Shown one piece after another: positions 1 through 13,151 of a stretch of DNA of 64,000 nucleotides. Origin of the DNA: Methylobacterium radiodurans (lineage in GTDB: Bacteria > Pseudomonadota > Alphaproteobacteria > Rhizobiales > Beijerinckiaceae); assembly GCF_003173735.1 (NCBI RefSeq), contig NZ_CP029551.1, forward strand, positions 3,849,501 to 3,913,500, in the 5' to 3' direction. How positions within the stretch are numbered: position 1 is the stretch's first letter; every line of letters begins with the position of its first letter. The notes beneath the pieces are model-generated. The model had not been told where the DNA came from. It was given only the letters and a program-made list of their open reading frames with translations, and searched no databases. The position numbers and the translations under genes are program-made.

Positions 1-635
1 GGGTTGCCGGAGCCGACGAGGACGAAGCGGGCCGGGTGGCGCAGGGACAGCCCCTCGCGCTCGACCGTGTTGATCCCTGAAGCCGCCACGTCGAGCAGGA
101 GGTCCACGAGGTGGTCCTCCAGGAGGTTGACCTCGTCGATGTAGAGGAAGCCGCGGTTGGCCCGGGCGAGCAGCCCCGGCTCGAAGGCCCGCTCGCCGCG
201 GGTGAGCGCCCGCTCCAGATCGAGCGCGCCGACGACGCGGTCCTCGGTGGCGCCGAGCGGCAGGTCGACCACCGGCACGGCCCGCGTCTCCGCCCGGCGC
301 GGGGCCCCGCGCGCGCAGTGCGGGCAGGCGGCGGCCGGCGCTTCGGGATCGCAGGCATAGGGGCAGCCGGCGACCGCCCGCATCGGCGGCAGCAGGGCGG
401 CGAGCGCCCGGATCGCGGTGGACTTGCCGGTGCCGCGGTCGCCCAGCACCAGCACGCCGCCGATCAGCGGATCGACCGCCGCGATCAGCAGCGCCTCGCG
501 CATCGCGTCCTGGCCGACGATGGCCGAGAAGGGGAAGACGGGTGCGGGCACGGGGGTGGTGCCGCCCGAGACGGACGCGGATTCGAAGGCGATGTCCGGC
601 TCGCCGTCCCGGTGCCGTGCGGTCACGCTGTCCAT
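1..635 (-). CDS. bchI: Magnesium chelatase ATPase subunit I (BchI), 3' end cut by window
   Basis: This is the AAA+ subunit that, with BchD and BchH, inserts Mg2+ into protoporphyrin IX, the first committed step of bacteriochlorophyll synthesis. About 211 N-terminal residues are visible. A P-loop GDRGTGKS (Lys71) and a Walker B-like stretch (LYIDEVNLL, near residue 166) are intact. Between them are the Cys-rich CPYAC and CPHC segments usual in BchI. The ATG at 635 follows hemA by 70 bases and is the last readable gene of the long leftward pigment operon. bchD would be expected beyond the left edge, which I cannot see. Identification is firm; only the C-terminal half is missing. Confidence 0.95.
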   Translation of the reverse strand, partial: MDSVTARHRDGEPDIAFESASVSGGTTPVPAPVFPFSAIVGQDAMREALLIAAVDPLIGGVLVLGDRGTGKSTAIRALAALLPPMRAVAGCPYACDPEAPAAACPHCARGAPRRAETRAVPVVDLPLGATEDRVVGALDLERALTRGERAFEPGLLARANRGFLYIDEVNLLEDHLVDLLLDVAASGINTVEREGLSLRHPARFVLVGSGN

Positions 636-659
636 CGGCGTCGCTCCTGGTTCACTGCC

Positions 660-700
660 GCAACTCTCCCTCCCCCCGCAGGGGGGAGGGAGCGCGTCGC
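660..700. repeat. Family A palindrome between hemA and bchI
   Basis: A 12-bp perfect inverted repeat (arms 66-77 and 81-92, loop GCA) of C-runs and G-runs sits in the short gap after the hemA stop codon and before bchI. It belongs to the same C-rich/G-rich palindrome family found in bchM, bchB, between garL and garR, and in a glycosyltransferase. In RNA it could form a stem that lowers read-through or protects the upstream message. It has no U-tract, so it is not a classical terminator. Confidence 0.7.
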
Positions 701-704
701 GCCC

Positions 705-1922
705 TCACTCCGCCGCCCGCCGCTCCACGCCCATCCGCGCCCAGATCAGCGACAGCGCCGCCACCAGATGCGCGATGTCGGCGTCCGTGTGCAGCGGCGA
801 GGGGGTGATGCGCAGGCGCTCGGTGCCGCGCGCGACCGTCGGATAGTTGATCGGCTGCACGTAGATCCGGAACTCGTCCAGCAGCGTGTCGGAGATCGCC
901 TTGCAGAGCACGGGGTCGCCGACCATCACCGGCACGATGTGGCTGTCATTCGGCAGGACCGGGATCCCGGCCCGCGTCAGCGCCGCGCGGGTGCGAGCGA
1001 CCCGGTCCTGGTGGCGGGCGCGCTCGGCGCCGCTCGCCTTGAGGTGGCGGATGCTCGCCGCCGCCCCCGCCGCGACCGCGGGCGGCAGCGAGGTGGTGAA
1101 GATGAAGCCCGAACTAAAGCTCCGCACGAAGTCGCAGAGCTTCGCCGAGCCCGTGATGTAGCCACCGTGCACGCCGAAGGCCTTGCCGAGCGTCCCCTCG
1201 ATCACGTCGAGCCGGTCCGCGAGGCCGTCGCGCTCCGAGATGCCCCCGCCCCGCGCGCCGTAGAGGCCGACCGCGTGCACCTCGTCGAGGTAGGTGAGCG
1301 CCCCGTGTCCTCCAGCCACGTCGCAGATCTCGGCGATCGGCGCGATGTCGCCGTCCATCGAGTAGACCGACTCGAAGGCCACGATCTTCGGCCGGGCCGG
1401 GTCGACGAGGCGGAGCTTCGCGTCGAGGTCGGCCGGGTCGTTGTGGCGGAAGATGTGGCGCTCGGCGCGGCTGGCTCGGATGCCCTCGATCATCGAGGCG
1501 TGGTTCTCCGAATCCGAGAACACGGCGCAGTGGGGCAGCCGGGCGGCCAGCGTGCCCAGCGCCGCCCAGTTCGAGACGTAGCCCGAGGTGAAGAGGAGCG
1601 CCGCCTCCTTGCCGTGCAGGTCGGCGAGCTCGGCCTCCAGCACAACGTGCGCGTGGTTGGTGCCCGAGATGTTGCGGGTGCCCCCGGCGCCCGCCCCGCA
1701 GCGGTCGATCGCCTCGTGCATCGCCGCCAGCACGTCCGAGTGCTGGCCCATGCCCAGATAATCGTTCGAGCACCAGACCGTGACGGGGCGCGTGCCCTCC
1801 GGGTGGTGGTGCGTCGCCCGCGGGAAGGCGCCGGCGCGCCGCTCCAGCTCGGTGAAGACCCGGTAGCGGCCCTCGCCGCGCAGGCCCGCGATCTCGGCGC
1901 CGAAGAAAGCTTCGTAGTCCAT
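705..1922 (-). CDS. hemA: 5-aminolevulinate synthase (HemA)
   Basis: This PLP enzyme condenses glycine and succinyl-CoA to 5-aminolevulinate, the Shemin-pathway entry to all tetrapyrroles. From the ATG at 1922 it has 405 residues, the usual length, and begins MDYEAFF as the family does. The motif [11 protein letters not shown] carries the PLP lysine (Lys247), and [10 protein letters not shown] carries the PLP-contacting Asp and His. A good ribosome site (AGGGGAGA) lies 8 bases upstream of this ATG. An in-frame ATG at 1988 overlaps the puhE stop (TGATG) and would add 22 residues of QQPA-type low complexity, so coupled initiation there is possible. Its place in the pigment operon suggests a phototrophy-dedicated copy; another hemA elsewhere cannot be excluded. 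Confidence 0.95.
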   Translation of the reverse strand: MDYEAFFGAEIAGLRGEGRYRVFTELERRAGAFPRATHHHPEGTRPVTVWCSNDYLGMGQHSDVLAAMHEAIDRCGAGAGGTRNISGTNHAHVVLEAELADLHGKEAALLFTSGYVSNWAALGTLAARLPHCAVFSDSENHASMIEGIRASRAERHIFRHNDPADLDAKLRLVDPARPKIVAFESVYSMDGDIAPIAEICDVAGGHGALTYLDEVHAVGLYGARGGGISERDGLADRLDVIEGTLGKAFGVHGGYITGSAKLCDFVRSFSSGFIFTTSLPPAVAAGAAASIRHLKASGAERARHQDRVARTRAALTRAGIPVLPNDSHIVPVMVGDPVLCKAISDTLLDEFRIYVQPINYPTVARGTERLRITPSPLHTDADIAHLVAALSLIWARMGVERRAAE

Positions 1923-1923
1923 G

Positions 1924-1985
1924 GGCCGCGTCTCCCCTGCTGGTTGTTGTCTCGCCGGTTGTTGGCTTGCCGGTCGTTGCCTTGC
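1924..1985 (-). repeat. Short imperfect tandem repeats before hemA
   Basis: Three to four imperfect copies of a roughly 15-base unit (GGTTGTTG-type on the + strand) lie between the puhE stop and the preferred hemA start. If translation begins at 1988 they encode a QQPA-type repeat; otherwise they are a spacer. A similar 15-base duplication occurs in the acsF N-terminus. Confidence 0.5.
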
Positions 1986-1987
1986 CA

Positions 1988-2788
1988 TCACGCCCCCTCC
2001 CCGGCCGGTCCGGCCTCGGTCGCGGCGGATTTCCCCGCCTCCGGCAGGCTCCAGCGCCAGAGCGCGGCGGCCGGCAGGGGCAGCATCAGGAACCAGTGCT
2101 CCAGCACCGCCAGCGCGGTGAGCGTGGCCACCAGCGCCAGCCCGGTGCGGGCCTGTCCGGCCTCGGCCCCGAGCGCCGCCGCTCCGAGCAGCACGGCGGC
2201 CGCGGTCCCGAGGCTCACGGAGAGCGGGAACAGCCCGTTCATCGCGCGCTGGCGCAGGTAGCAGGCGAGGTAGCCGAGATGCGCGGGCAGGAATTCGAGC
2301 TGGAGGTTGCGCACCCCCAGGAACAGGTTGAGCCGGGCCGAGGCGTTCATCAGCACCAGGACGGCGTAGGTCCATAAGCCGACCCGGTTCGGCTCGCCCC
2401 AGACCAGGCAGAGGATGACCAGGCCCCCGGCCAGGATCGCGAATTCGTGCCAGAGGCTGGTGGCGAGCGCCGCCAGGAACCGGTCGAGCCCCCGCGCGGA
2501 GGGTGGGCAGGCCACGGGCCGCGGGCCGGAGACGAAGCCCATGTAGTAGGCCATCTCCTGCCAGCCCCAGACCGCGAGCGCGGCCAGGAAGCCCGCATAG
2601 GCGGCCGCCTCGGACGGATCGCCCGCGCTCCGCCCGATCGTCCAGAGCGCGCCCGCCAGCACCAGCGTGGCGCCGCCCAGGCTCCAGGCGTGGGTGCGCC
2701 GGGGCAGGTGCTGCAGCGCCAGGATCAGCCCGGTGGAGAACCACCAGGCCACGAGCGCGAGGACGACCGGGAGGGCGAGCGCCGGCAT
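1988..2788 (-). CDS. puhE: Photosynthetic complex assembly protein PuhE (DUF3623 family)
   Basis: A 266-residue polytopic membrane protein with about six to seven hydrophobic segments, beginning with one at residues 3-22. Sequence character, length and position directly after acsF match PuhE, a protein conserved in purple-bacterial puh operons and implicated in reaction-centre or light-harvesting 1 assembly. Its exact molecular role is not settled. The ATG at 2788 follows the acsF stop by 8 bases, and its stop overlaps an upstream in-frame ATG of hemA by one base. No oddities were seen. Confidence 0.85.
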   Translation of the reverse strand: MPALALPVVLALVAWWFSTGLILALQHLPRRTHAWSLGGATLVLAGALWTIGRSAGDPSEAAAYAGFLAALAVWGWQEMAYYMGFVSGPRPVACPPSARGLDRFLAALATSLWHEFAILAGGLVILCLVWGEPNRVGLWTYAVLVLMNASARLNLFLGVRNLQLEFLPAHLGYLACYLRQRAMNGLFPLSVSLGTAAAVLLGAAALGAEAGQARTGLALVATLTALAVLEHWFLMLPLPAAALWRWSLPEAGKSAATEAGPAGEGA

Positions 2789-2796
2789 CGGGACCC

Positions 2797-3915
2797 CTAC
2801 CAGACCGGGTTCAGGCGGATGTCGGCGGGCATCGCGTTCTCGCGCACCGGCAGCAGGTAGAGCCGCGCGAAGGTGAGCGCGCCGCGCGCCGCGTGCCAGC
2901 CCTGCGCCAGCCGGCCCGCAATCCCGCCGCGGGCTCGGGCCCCGTCGATGCCCCGCGCGCAGGCGAGCAGCCGGTCGAGCCCCGCCCGGAAGCGCGGGTC
3001 GTCGAGGTCGAGGAGCACCGGGAAGGTCTGGCGCGCGATCTCCTGGGTGATGCGGAAGACCCGGAAATCGTAGTCGGTCGGGTCGATGCCGAGCGCGGCG
3101 TGGAAGGCCGGGCGGTGATGGTCGCGCACGTACATCGTGGCGAAGACCGCGAGCAGGAAGAAGCGGATCCAGAGGCGGTTGCGCCCGCTGGTCAGCTTGG
3201 GATTGGCCCGCATCAGGAGCGCGAAGGCCTCGCCGTGGCGGAACTCGTCGTTGCACCAGAGCTCGAACCACTTGAAGATCGGGTGGATGCGCCGGTCCGG
3301 GTGCCGCTCCAAGTGGCGGAAGATGGTGATGTAGCGCGCGTAGCCGATCTTCTCCGAGAGATACGTCGCGTAGAAGATGAACTTCGGGCGGAAGAAGGTG
3401 TATTTCTTCGTCTTCGTCAGGAAGCCGAGGTCGACGCCGATGCCGAAGTCCTTCAGCGTGTCGTTGATGAAGCCGGCGTGCCGCGCCTCGTCCCGGCTCA
3501 TGAAGCCGAACAGCTCGCGGATGTCCTTGTTCTTGGCGCGCTTCCTCATCTCGGCGTAGAGCACGCAGCCCGAGAATTCCGCGGTGATCGACGAGACCAG
3601 GAAGTCGAGGAACTCCTTCCGGAGTTCCGGATCCATGTGCGAGAGGTCGCAGTCGAACTCCGCGTTGCGGATGAAGTGGCGCTTGTTCGGGTCGGAGCGG
3701 AGTTCGGCGATCAGCACGTCCCACTGGGCGCGCACCGGCTCGACGTCGGTGCGGTCGAGCTCCTCGAAATCGGTGGTGTAGAAGCGCGGGGACAGGAACG
3801 TCGTCTCCTGCGCGGCGCGGGTGGACTCGTTCATCGGCAGCTTCGGCACGGGCTGGCCGGGGACAGGCTGGCCGGGGACCGGTTGGACCTGAGCGGGATG
3901 GACGTGCGCGTTCAC
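2797..3915 (-). CDS. acsF: Aerobic Mg-protoporphyrin IX monomethyl ester cyclase (AcsF)
   Basis: This oxygen-dependent diiron enzyme forms the fifth (E) ring, giving divinyl protochlorophyllide. It has 372 residues, with the two carboxylate/His motifs DEARHAGF and DEFRHGEAF and an upstream conserved Glu in the ITAEFSG helix. The presence of AcsF shows that pigment is made in oxygen, as in aerobic anoxygenic phototrophs. The first 27 residues contain a duplicated QPVPG unit encoded by 15-base direct repeats, an extension unlikely to be catalytic. The start at 3915 overlaps the stop of the 98-residue ORF by four bases (ATGA). Confidence 0.95.
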   Translation of the reverse strand: MNAHVHPAQVQPVPGQPVPGQPVPKLPMNESTRAAQETTFLSPRFYTTDFEELDRTDVEPVRAQWDVLIAELRSDPNKRHFIRNAEFDCDLSHMDPELRKEFLDFLVSSITAEFSGCVLYAEMRKRAKNKDIRELFGFMSRDEARHAGFINDTLKDFGIGVDLGFLTKTKKYTFFRPKFIFYATYLSEKIGYARYITIFRHLERHPDRRIHPIFKWFELWCNDEFRHGEAFALLMRANPKLTSGRNRLWIRFFLLAVFATMYVRDHHRPAFHAALGIDPTDYDFRVFRITQEIARQTFPVLLDLDDPRFRAGLDRLLACARGIDGARARGGIAGRLAQGWHAARGALTFARLYLLPVRENAMPADIRLNPVW

Positions 3916-4208
3916 AGGCTCCTCCTCTCGGAAAAGCTCACCTCGTAGAGCTCGGTCAGCTCGAGATGGGCGATCAGCTTGGTCCAGGCGCGCTCCAGCC
4001 GCGAGGCGCGCGAGACGGTGGCCTGGCGGCGCACGACCAGTCGCTCGCCGTAGGGAACGGAATCGGGGGAATCGTGCACCGTCACCGCGTCGCCGGGCTC
4101 GATCTCGAAGCCGGCCTCCAGGGTGACGTGGGCGTGCAGGCTCTCGGGCGTCTGCTCGATCTCGACGGTGCAGGGCACCTCGACCTCGGTTCGGGTGAGC
4201 CAGCTCAT
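3912..4208 (-). CDS. Conserved small protein of the puh-acsF region (98 aa)
   Basis: A 98-residue soluble acidic protein with no Cys cluster or membrane segment. It is locked into the operon by four-base overlaps at both ends, with puhC upstream and acsF downstream. An unnamed small ORF commonly occupies this puhC-acsF slot in aerobic phototroph clusters, which suggests a role in cyclase activity or complex assembly. That is inference from position only. The middle (ACDE-like beta pattern, residues 10-60) looks like a compact beta-rich fold, but I recognise no motif. Confidence 0.75.
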   Translation of the reverse strand: MSWLTRTEVEVPCTVEIEQTPESLHAHVTLEAGFEIEPGDAVTVHDSPDSVPYGERLVVRRQATVSRASRLERAWTKLIAHLELTELYEVSFSERRSL

Positions 4209-4669
4209 CGTTGCGCCTCCTCTAGGATCCGCCCGAAGGCGGCGGCGTTGGTCGGGCCGAAGGCCTGGAGCGCCACGGTCCGGCCGGTGGACGCGTCCTC
4301 GAGGGCGAGGCGCCCGTCGGCGTAGCGCACGAGGCGGAAGGGCGCCTCGGGGCCCAGCCCCTCGCGCTGGCGGGCCTGGGCGAGGCCGCGCAGCGTGCCG
4401 CGGACAAAGCCGTCCTCGCCAGGGCGGATGGTCGCCACGACGCGCAGGCTGCCGGCCTCGCGCAGCGCGACCGAGCCGTCGTCCCGGTCCTCAGCCCGGA
4501 AGGCGAGCGCGGCGGCCGGCCGGGCCTCGATCTCGGGCGGCGCGGCCACGGGCGGGCCGCGGCCGGCCAGCACGGCCACCAGCACGAAGGCCAGGAGGCC
4601 GCCGGCTCCGAGGAGCACGGGCCCCGGGCCGGAGCCCAGGATCTCGGAATGGGCGGGCGGCGCGCGCAT
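4205..4669 (-). CDS. puhC: Photosynthetic complex assembly protein PuhC
   Basis: A 154-residue protein with one N-terminal membrane segment (about residues 17-37) followed by a periplasmic domain of about 115 residues, the layout of PuhC. PuhC is needed for normal reaction-centre/LH1 levels in Rhodobacter. The run [21 protein letters not shown] is typical of the family. It follows puhB by 5 bases and overlaps the next gene by 4. The assignment rests on topology, the RGL motif and gene order, since PuhC sequences are poorly conserved. Confidence 0.85.
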   Translation of the reverse strand: MRAPPAHSEILGSGPGPVLLGAGGLLAFVLVAVLAGRGPPVAAPPEIEARPAAALAFRAEDRDDGSVALREAGSLRVVATIRPGEDGFVRGTLRGLAQARQREGLGPEAPFRLVRYADGRLALEDASTGRTVALQAFGPTNAAAFGRILEEAQR

Positions 4670-4674
4670 ACGCC

Positions 4675-5364
4675 CTACTCCGCGGCGACGAGGCGGCCGG
4701 GCGCGGCCCGGCCGGGGCGCGCCACGATCACCGGCACGTGGGCCGGGGCAGTGCCGGGCGCGATGCCGGCCTCCTGGCCCGCGAGGGTTGCGGCGTCCCG
4801 CGCCTCGGCGAGCGCGCGGGCCAGGATCGCGGCGGTGGCGGTCGCCCCCGGCACGCTGCGCAGCATCGGCTCGGGCTGGGTGACCCGCCAGGGCCGGGCG
4901 TGCGGCCAGAGCTGCAGGTAGGCGATGCGGGCGGCGGGCTTCAGCCGCAGGGGCACGTCTCCGCTGCCGTCGCCGAAGAGGCGCAGGTCTGCGCTCTCCA
5001 CCTCACCGAAGGGCAGGTTGTAGGTGACGGGCAGCGCGATGCCGATCTGGAGCACGAGGCGCCGGTTCGTCACCGTGTAGAGCGTGGTGCGGTGGGCCAC
5101 GTAAGCGAGGGCGCCGAGGAGGGCGAGCGCCAGGCCCAGCACGCCGACGAGCGCGGCGGCCGTGCCGGCCGGGTTCTGGGCCACCGCCACGACGCCGATC
5201 CCGCAGAGGCCGAACCAGAGCCCGACGAGGGGAGCGTGGAAGACGCGCAGCCAGAGGCCGCGGGTCGTCGGCGCGCCCTGCCAGAGGATGCGCTCGCCCG
5301 GGGGCAGCGGCCCCGGCAGGCCCCGGGGCGTGCCCTCGGGCAGGAAGTCGCTGTGCGCGCTCAC
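4675..5364 (-). CDS. puhB: Photosynthetic complex assembly protein PuhB
   Basis: A 229-residue protein with an N-terminal soluble part, two or three membrane segments at about residues 45-100, and a PH-like domain (LYTVTNRRLVLQIG). This is the known architecture of PuhB, a reaction-centre assembly factor that interacts with the H subunit. The start is GTG at 5364, overlapping the puhA stop (GTGA); no better ATG exists. The overlap implies translational coupling to puhA. Confidence 0.9.
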   Translation of the reverse strand: MSAHSDFLPEGTPRGLPGPLPPGERILWQGAPTTRGLWLRVFHAPLVGLWFGLCGIGVVAVAQNPAGTAAALVGVLGLALALLGALAYVAHRTTLYTVTNRRLVLQIGIALPVTYNLPFGEVESADLRLFGDGSGDVPLRLKPAARIAYLQLWPHARPWRVTQPEPMLRSVPGATATAAILARALAEARDAATLAGQEAGIAPGTAPAHVPVIVARPGRAAPGRLVAAE

Positions 5365-6155
5365 AGCAGGGGCTCCGCGCGTGCGGGCGTGGCGTAGAGC
5401 GTGCCGGCGCCGAAATAGGCCATGATCCGCTCCTCCTCCCAGAGGGTCACCGAATCCGGATCCTTCGTGGTCGGGATGTCGGCGAACTGCTCGCCGAGAA
5501 GGGCCTCGGTGGTGACGTTCCGGCCGAAGAGCGGTCCGCGGCAGAAGGTGACCGGCATCAGCCGCCGCCCGCCGCCCGGCAGCTCCACCTCGTAGTAGCG
5601 CACGAAGGACTCGCCCCGATCGACCCAGAGATCGACCACGACGCCCGCGAGCTTGCGGTCGGCACCCACCACCGTGCGGCCGATCGGGTTCGGCCCGTCC
5701 TCGTGAACCACGAAATGGTCGGCGACCCGCAGGGGCACGATCCGGTACTCCCCGTCCCAGGTGCGGTCGTGCTCGTCGTGGCGCGGCGCGTAGGAGCCGG
5801 GTCCGACACCGGCCCGGAGCGAGGTGTCGGTGCGCTCGTAGGGCGCGCCCGGCCAGGGCTCGACCTTGCGGCTCGGCACCTCGGTGTCGACCGCGACGTT
5901 GGTCTGGGGCGCCCACATCGTGTGGCCGCTGGTGAGGCGGAACGCCTTCGGACTCGGGATCAGGATCGGGTCCGGCGCCTTGAGGCGGCCGACCGCCTCG
6001 TTCTCCAGGGGATAGCCCTCGCGCCGGTCCTCGCGGCGCAGGTAGAAGACCAACCCCGCGAAGAAGAGCCAGAAGGCGTAGAGCACCACCTGGGCGACGT
6101 CGAGGTAGCTGGTCAGTCCCCCGATCGGGACGGCGTTCGGCAGAGCGGTCGGCAT
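5361..6155 (-). CDS. puhA: Photosynthetic reaction centre H subunit (PuhA)
   Basis: The 264-residue H subunit caps the cytoplasmic face of the type II reaction centre and conducts protons to QB. The N-terminus is periplasmic. One membrane helix (about residues 20-38) is followed by the YLRREDRREGYPLE signature and a cytoplasmic PRC-barrel-type domain with DLWVDRGE. Length and motifs are standard. The L and M subunits (puf genes) are not in this window. lhaA lies 18 bases upstream in the operon. Confidence 0.97.
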   Translation of the reverse strand: MPTALPNAVPIGGLTSYLDVAQVVLYAFWLFFAGLVFYLRREDRREGYPLENEAVGRLKAPDPILIPSPKAFRLTSGHTMWAPQTNVAVDTEVPSRKVEPWPGAPYERTDTSLRAGVGPGSYAPRHDEHDRTWDGEYRIVPLRVADHFVVHEDGPNPIGRTVVGADRKLAGVVVDLWVDRGESFVRYYEVELPGGGRRLMPVTFCRGPLFGRNVTTEALLGEQFADIPTTKDPDSVTLWEEERIMAYFGAGTLYATPARAEPLL

Positions 6156-6173
6156 TGTGGCGTCCTCCCCTCT

Positions 6174-7607
6174 TCAGGCGGGTCGTTCGTTCAGGCGGGT
6201 GCGGTCCCGGCCCGCGACGGGGCCGGGAGCGTGCGTGCGGACCAGGGGCCCGAGGGCGACGAGGGCGCCGAAGAGCAGCGCGATCTCGACGTGGTAGACG
6301 ATGAGGTAGCCGCTGGCGGGCCCGTCCAGCCCCTCGCCGAACGCCCCGGTGCGGGCGAGCGCGCCGCCCGCATCCCGCACGAGGCCGCCCGCCGCGATGG
6401 CGAGGCCCGCCGCGCTCGCCTGGGCGGCGCCCCAGGCGCCGAGCGCGAGGCCGGTCTCCTCGGGGCCGGCCGCATTCATCGCGGCGGTCAGCGTGCCGTG
6501 GGCGAAGAGCCCGCCGCCGAGCCCGATCAGCGCGACGCCGGTTCCGAAGAGACGGGCGGAATCGAGCGGGCTCGCGAAGGTGACGGCCGAGAAGGCCAGG
6601 ATGCCGATGCCGCAGCCGGCCGCCGCGACGCGGAACGGGTCGCCCCCACGGGCGAGCCAGCGCGCGGCGAGCCAGAGGCCGATGCCGCCGCCTGCCGCCA
6701 GGATCGCGGTGAGCGCCGTGGTGGCGGCGACCGAGAGGCGCAGGATCTCGCCGCCATAGGGTTCGAGCAGCACGTCCTGCATCGAGAACCCGGCCGTGCC
6801 GAGCCCGATCGCCACGAGCCGCCGCCGCGCCCGGCCGGTCCCTGCGTAGCCGCGCCAGGATTCCGAGAAGGCCGGGCGCGATGACGCGGCACGGGTGCGG
6901 GCGGGGGCGCGCGGCTCCTGCTTCCAGAGGGCGATGCCGTTGAGCAGCATCGTGAGCAGCGCCGCGCCCTGGATCACCTGGATCAGCCGCACGGGGGAGA
7001 AGTTCGCCAGCAGCAGCCCGAACAGCACGGCGCTCGCCATCATGCCGGCCACCAGCGCGGCGCAGAGGAGCGCCACCACCCGCGGGCGGGCCCGGGCCGG
7101 GGCGAGGTCGGTGGCGAGCGCGAGGCCCGCGGTCTGGACGGTGTGGAGGCCGGCGCCGACGAGCAGGAAGGCGAGCGCGGCCGCCGCGTCCCCGACCCAG
7201 AGCGGGCCGGTGGTGTCGCCCGACAGGATCAGCAGGGCGAAGGGCATGATGGCCAGCCCGCCGAACTGCAGCAGCGTGCCGAACCAGATGTAGGGCACCC
7301 GCCGCCAGCCCAGCACCGAGCGGTGCGTGTCCGAGCGGAAGCCAACCAGCGCCCGCAAGGGGGCGAAGACGAGCGGCAGCGCCAGCATCGCGGCGACGAC
7401 CGAGGCCTGGACCTTCAGCTCGACGATCATCACCCGGTTGAGCGTGCCGATGAGCAGCACCGCGGCCATGCCGACCGTGACCTGGAACAGCGCGAGCCGC
7501 AGAAGACGGCCGAGGGGCAGTTCGGGCGTCGCCGCGTCCGCGAAGGGCAGGATCGCGGGGGTCAGGCGCATCAGGGCGCGGGTGATATTTTGGGTTGGGG
7601 CGGTCAC
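6174..7607 (-). CDS. lhaA: LhaA, PucC-family light-harvesting 1 assembly transporter
   Basis: A 477-residue, about 12-helix protein of the BCD/PucC branch of the major facilitator superfamily. The family signatures FGTLLQFGG and FSMQDVLLEPYGGEILRLSV are clear. LhaA is required for assembly of LH1, probably by delivering pigment or protecting nascent complexes. The start is GTG at 7607, overlapping the bchM stop (GTGA). Its position between bchM and puhA is the canonical one and separates it from the second PucC-like gene at 20425. Confidence 0.93.
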   Translation of the reverse strand: MTAPTQNITRALMRLTPAILPFADAATPELPLGRLLRLALFQVTVGMAAVLLIGTLNRVMIVELKVQASVVAAMLALPLVFAPLRALVGFRSDTHRSVLGWRRVPYIWFGTLLQFGGLAIMPFALLILSGDTTGPLWVGDAAAALAFLLVGAGLHTVQTAGLALATDLAPARARPRVVALLCAALVAGMMASAVLFGLLLANFSPVRLIQVIQGAALLTMLLNGIALWKQEPRAPARTRAASSRPAFSESWRGYAGTGRARRRLVAIGLGTAGFSMQDVLLEPYGGEILRLSVAATTALTAILAAGGGIGLWLAARWLARGGDPFRVAAAGCGIGILAFSAVTFASPLDSARLFGTGVALIGLGGGLFAHGTLTAAMNAAGPEETGLALGAWGAAQASAAGLAIAAGGLVRDAGGALARTGAFGEGLDGPASGYLIVYHVEIALLFGALVALGPLVRTHAPGPVAGRDRTRLNERPA

Positions 7608-8529
7608 GACGGTCGCCCCTTCTGATCCCCTCTCCCCGCTTGCGGGGAGAGGGCCGCGGCGACCTCGTCGTCGGCGCGGCGAGGTGGCAGCCGAGGGTGA
7701 GGGGGCGATGCCGGAGGAGCCTCCTCCGTCGAAGCCCCCTCACCCCCACGTCGATCCCTACGGGATCGATCGCTCGGCTCGCCCCCGACAAGGGGGGATC
7801 GCCCCTCTCCCCGCGTGCGGGGAGTGGGGTGGCGCTCAAGCGCGATCGCGTTGGAGAGGTAGAAGCCGCTGTCGATCCGCCGCGTGCGTGCCACCGCGAA
7901 GTCCGACAGCGCCGGCTCCCCGGCGATGCGCCGCCGCAGCCCCCCTTCCGTGATCGGCACGATGGCGGGCGCCCGGTCGGCCTTCGGGAAGAGCTTTCCG
8001 GCCGCGTGCATCAGCGTGAGGAGCGCGGTGCGCGGCGCCACCGTGAGGAGGAGCGAGCCCGAGGTGCGGGGCGCGAGCGCTGCGAGCGCCCGCACGATGT
8101 CGGCGGCGCGGTAGTGGATCAGCGAATCCATCGCCACGACGTGGTCGAAGCGCCCGAGCGCGGGATCGAGCATGTCGCCGACCCGGAAATCGATGCGTCC
8201 GGGCCCGGGGATCTCCGGCAGGCGCTCGCGGGCGAGGTCGACCAGGGTCGGGGAGACGTCGACCGCCACCACCGCGGCGCCGCGGCGCGCGGCCTCGACG
8301 GCGAGCGCGCCGGTGCCGCAGCCGGCATCGAGAAGCCGGGCGCCGGTCAGATCCTCCGGCAGCCAGGCCAGCAGGTTGTCCCGCATGGCGTCCCGGCCCG
8401 CCCGCACCGTGGCGCGGATCCGGCTCACCGGCGCGTCCGAGGTCAGCCGGGCCCAGGCCTCGGCCGCGGTGCGGTCGAAATAGGTGGTCAGCTCGCCCCG
8501 GCGGGCGTCGTAGGTGGTGCCGCCGCTCA

Positions 8530-8530
<1 letters not shown>
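7604..8530 (-). CDS. bchM: Mg-protoporphyrin IX O-methyltransferase (BchM) with repeat-encoded tail
   Basis: This enzyme transfers methyl from S-adenosylmethionine to the C13 propionate of Mg-protoporphyrin IX. Motif I (LLDAGCGTGALAVEAARRGA, about residues 66-85) and the FYLSNAIALE C-terminal motif are present. The family normally stops about ten residues after that motif, near 230 residues. Here the frame runs on for about 75 residues, rich in Arg, Pro and Gly, through a family A palindromic element, reaching 308 residues and keeping the GTGA overlap with lhaA. The tail is probably disordered. The start at ATG 8530 overlaps the bchL stop by one base (TGATG). Confidence 0.95.
7621..7836. repeat. 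Family A element inside the 3' end of bchM
   Basis: About 215 bases are bounded by two G/C-run palindromes (7628-7653, 12-bp stem, loop TT; and 7802-7829). The inner part is a degenerate inverted arrangement with GGTGAGGGGGC on one side and CCCCTCACCCCC on the other. Matching palindromes recur at 660, 13310, 34003 and 50961. The element is read through in the bchM frame without a stop and encodes the non-conserved C-terminal tail. Confidence 0.8.
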
Positions 8531-13125
<4,595 letters not shown>

Positions 13126-13151
<26 letters not shown>

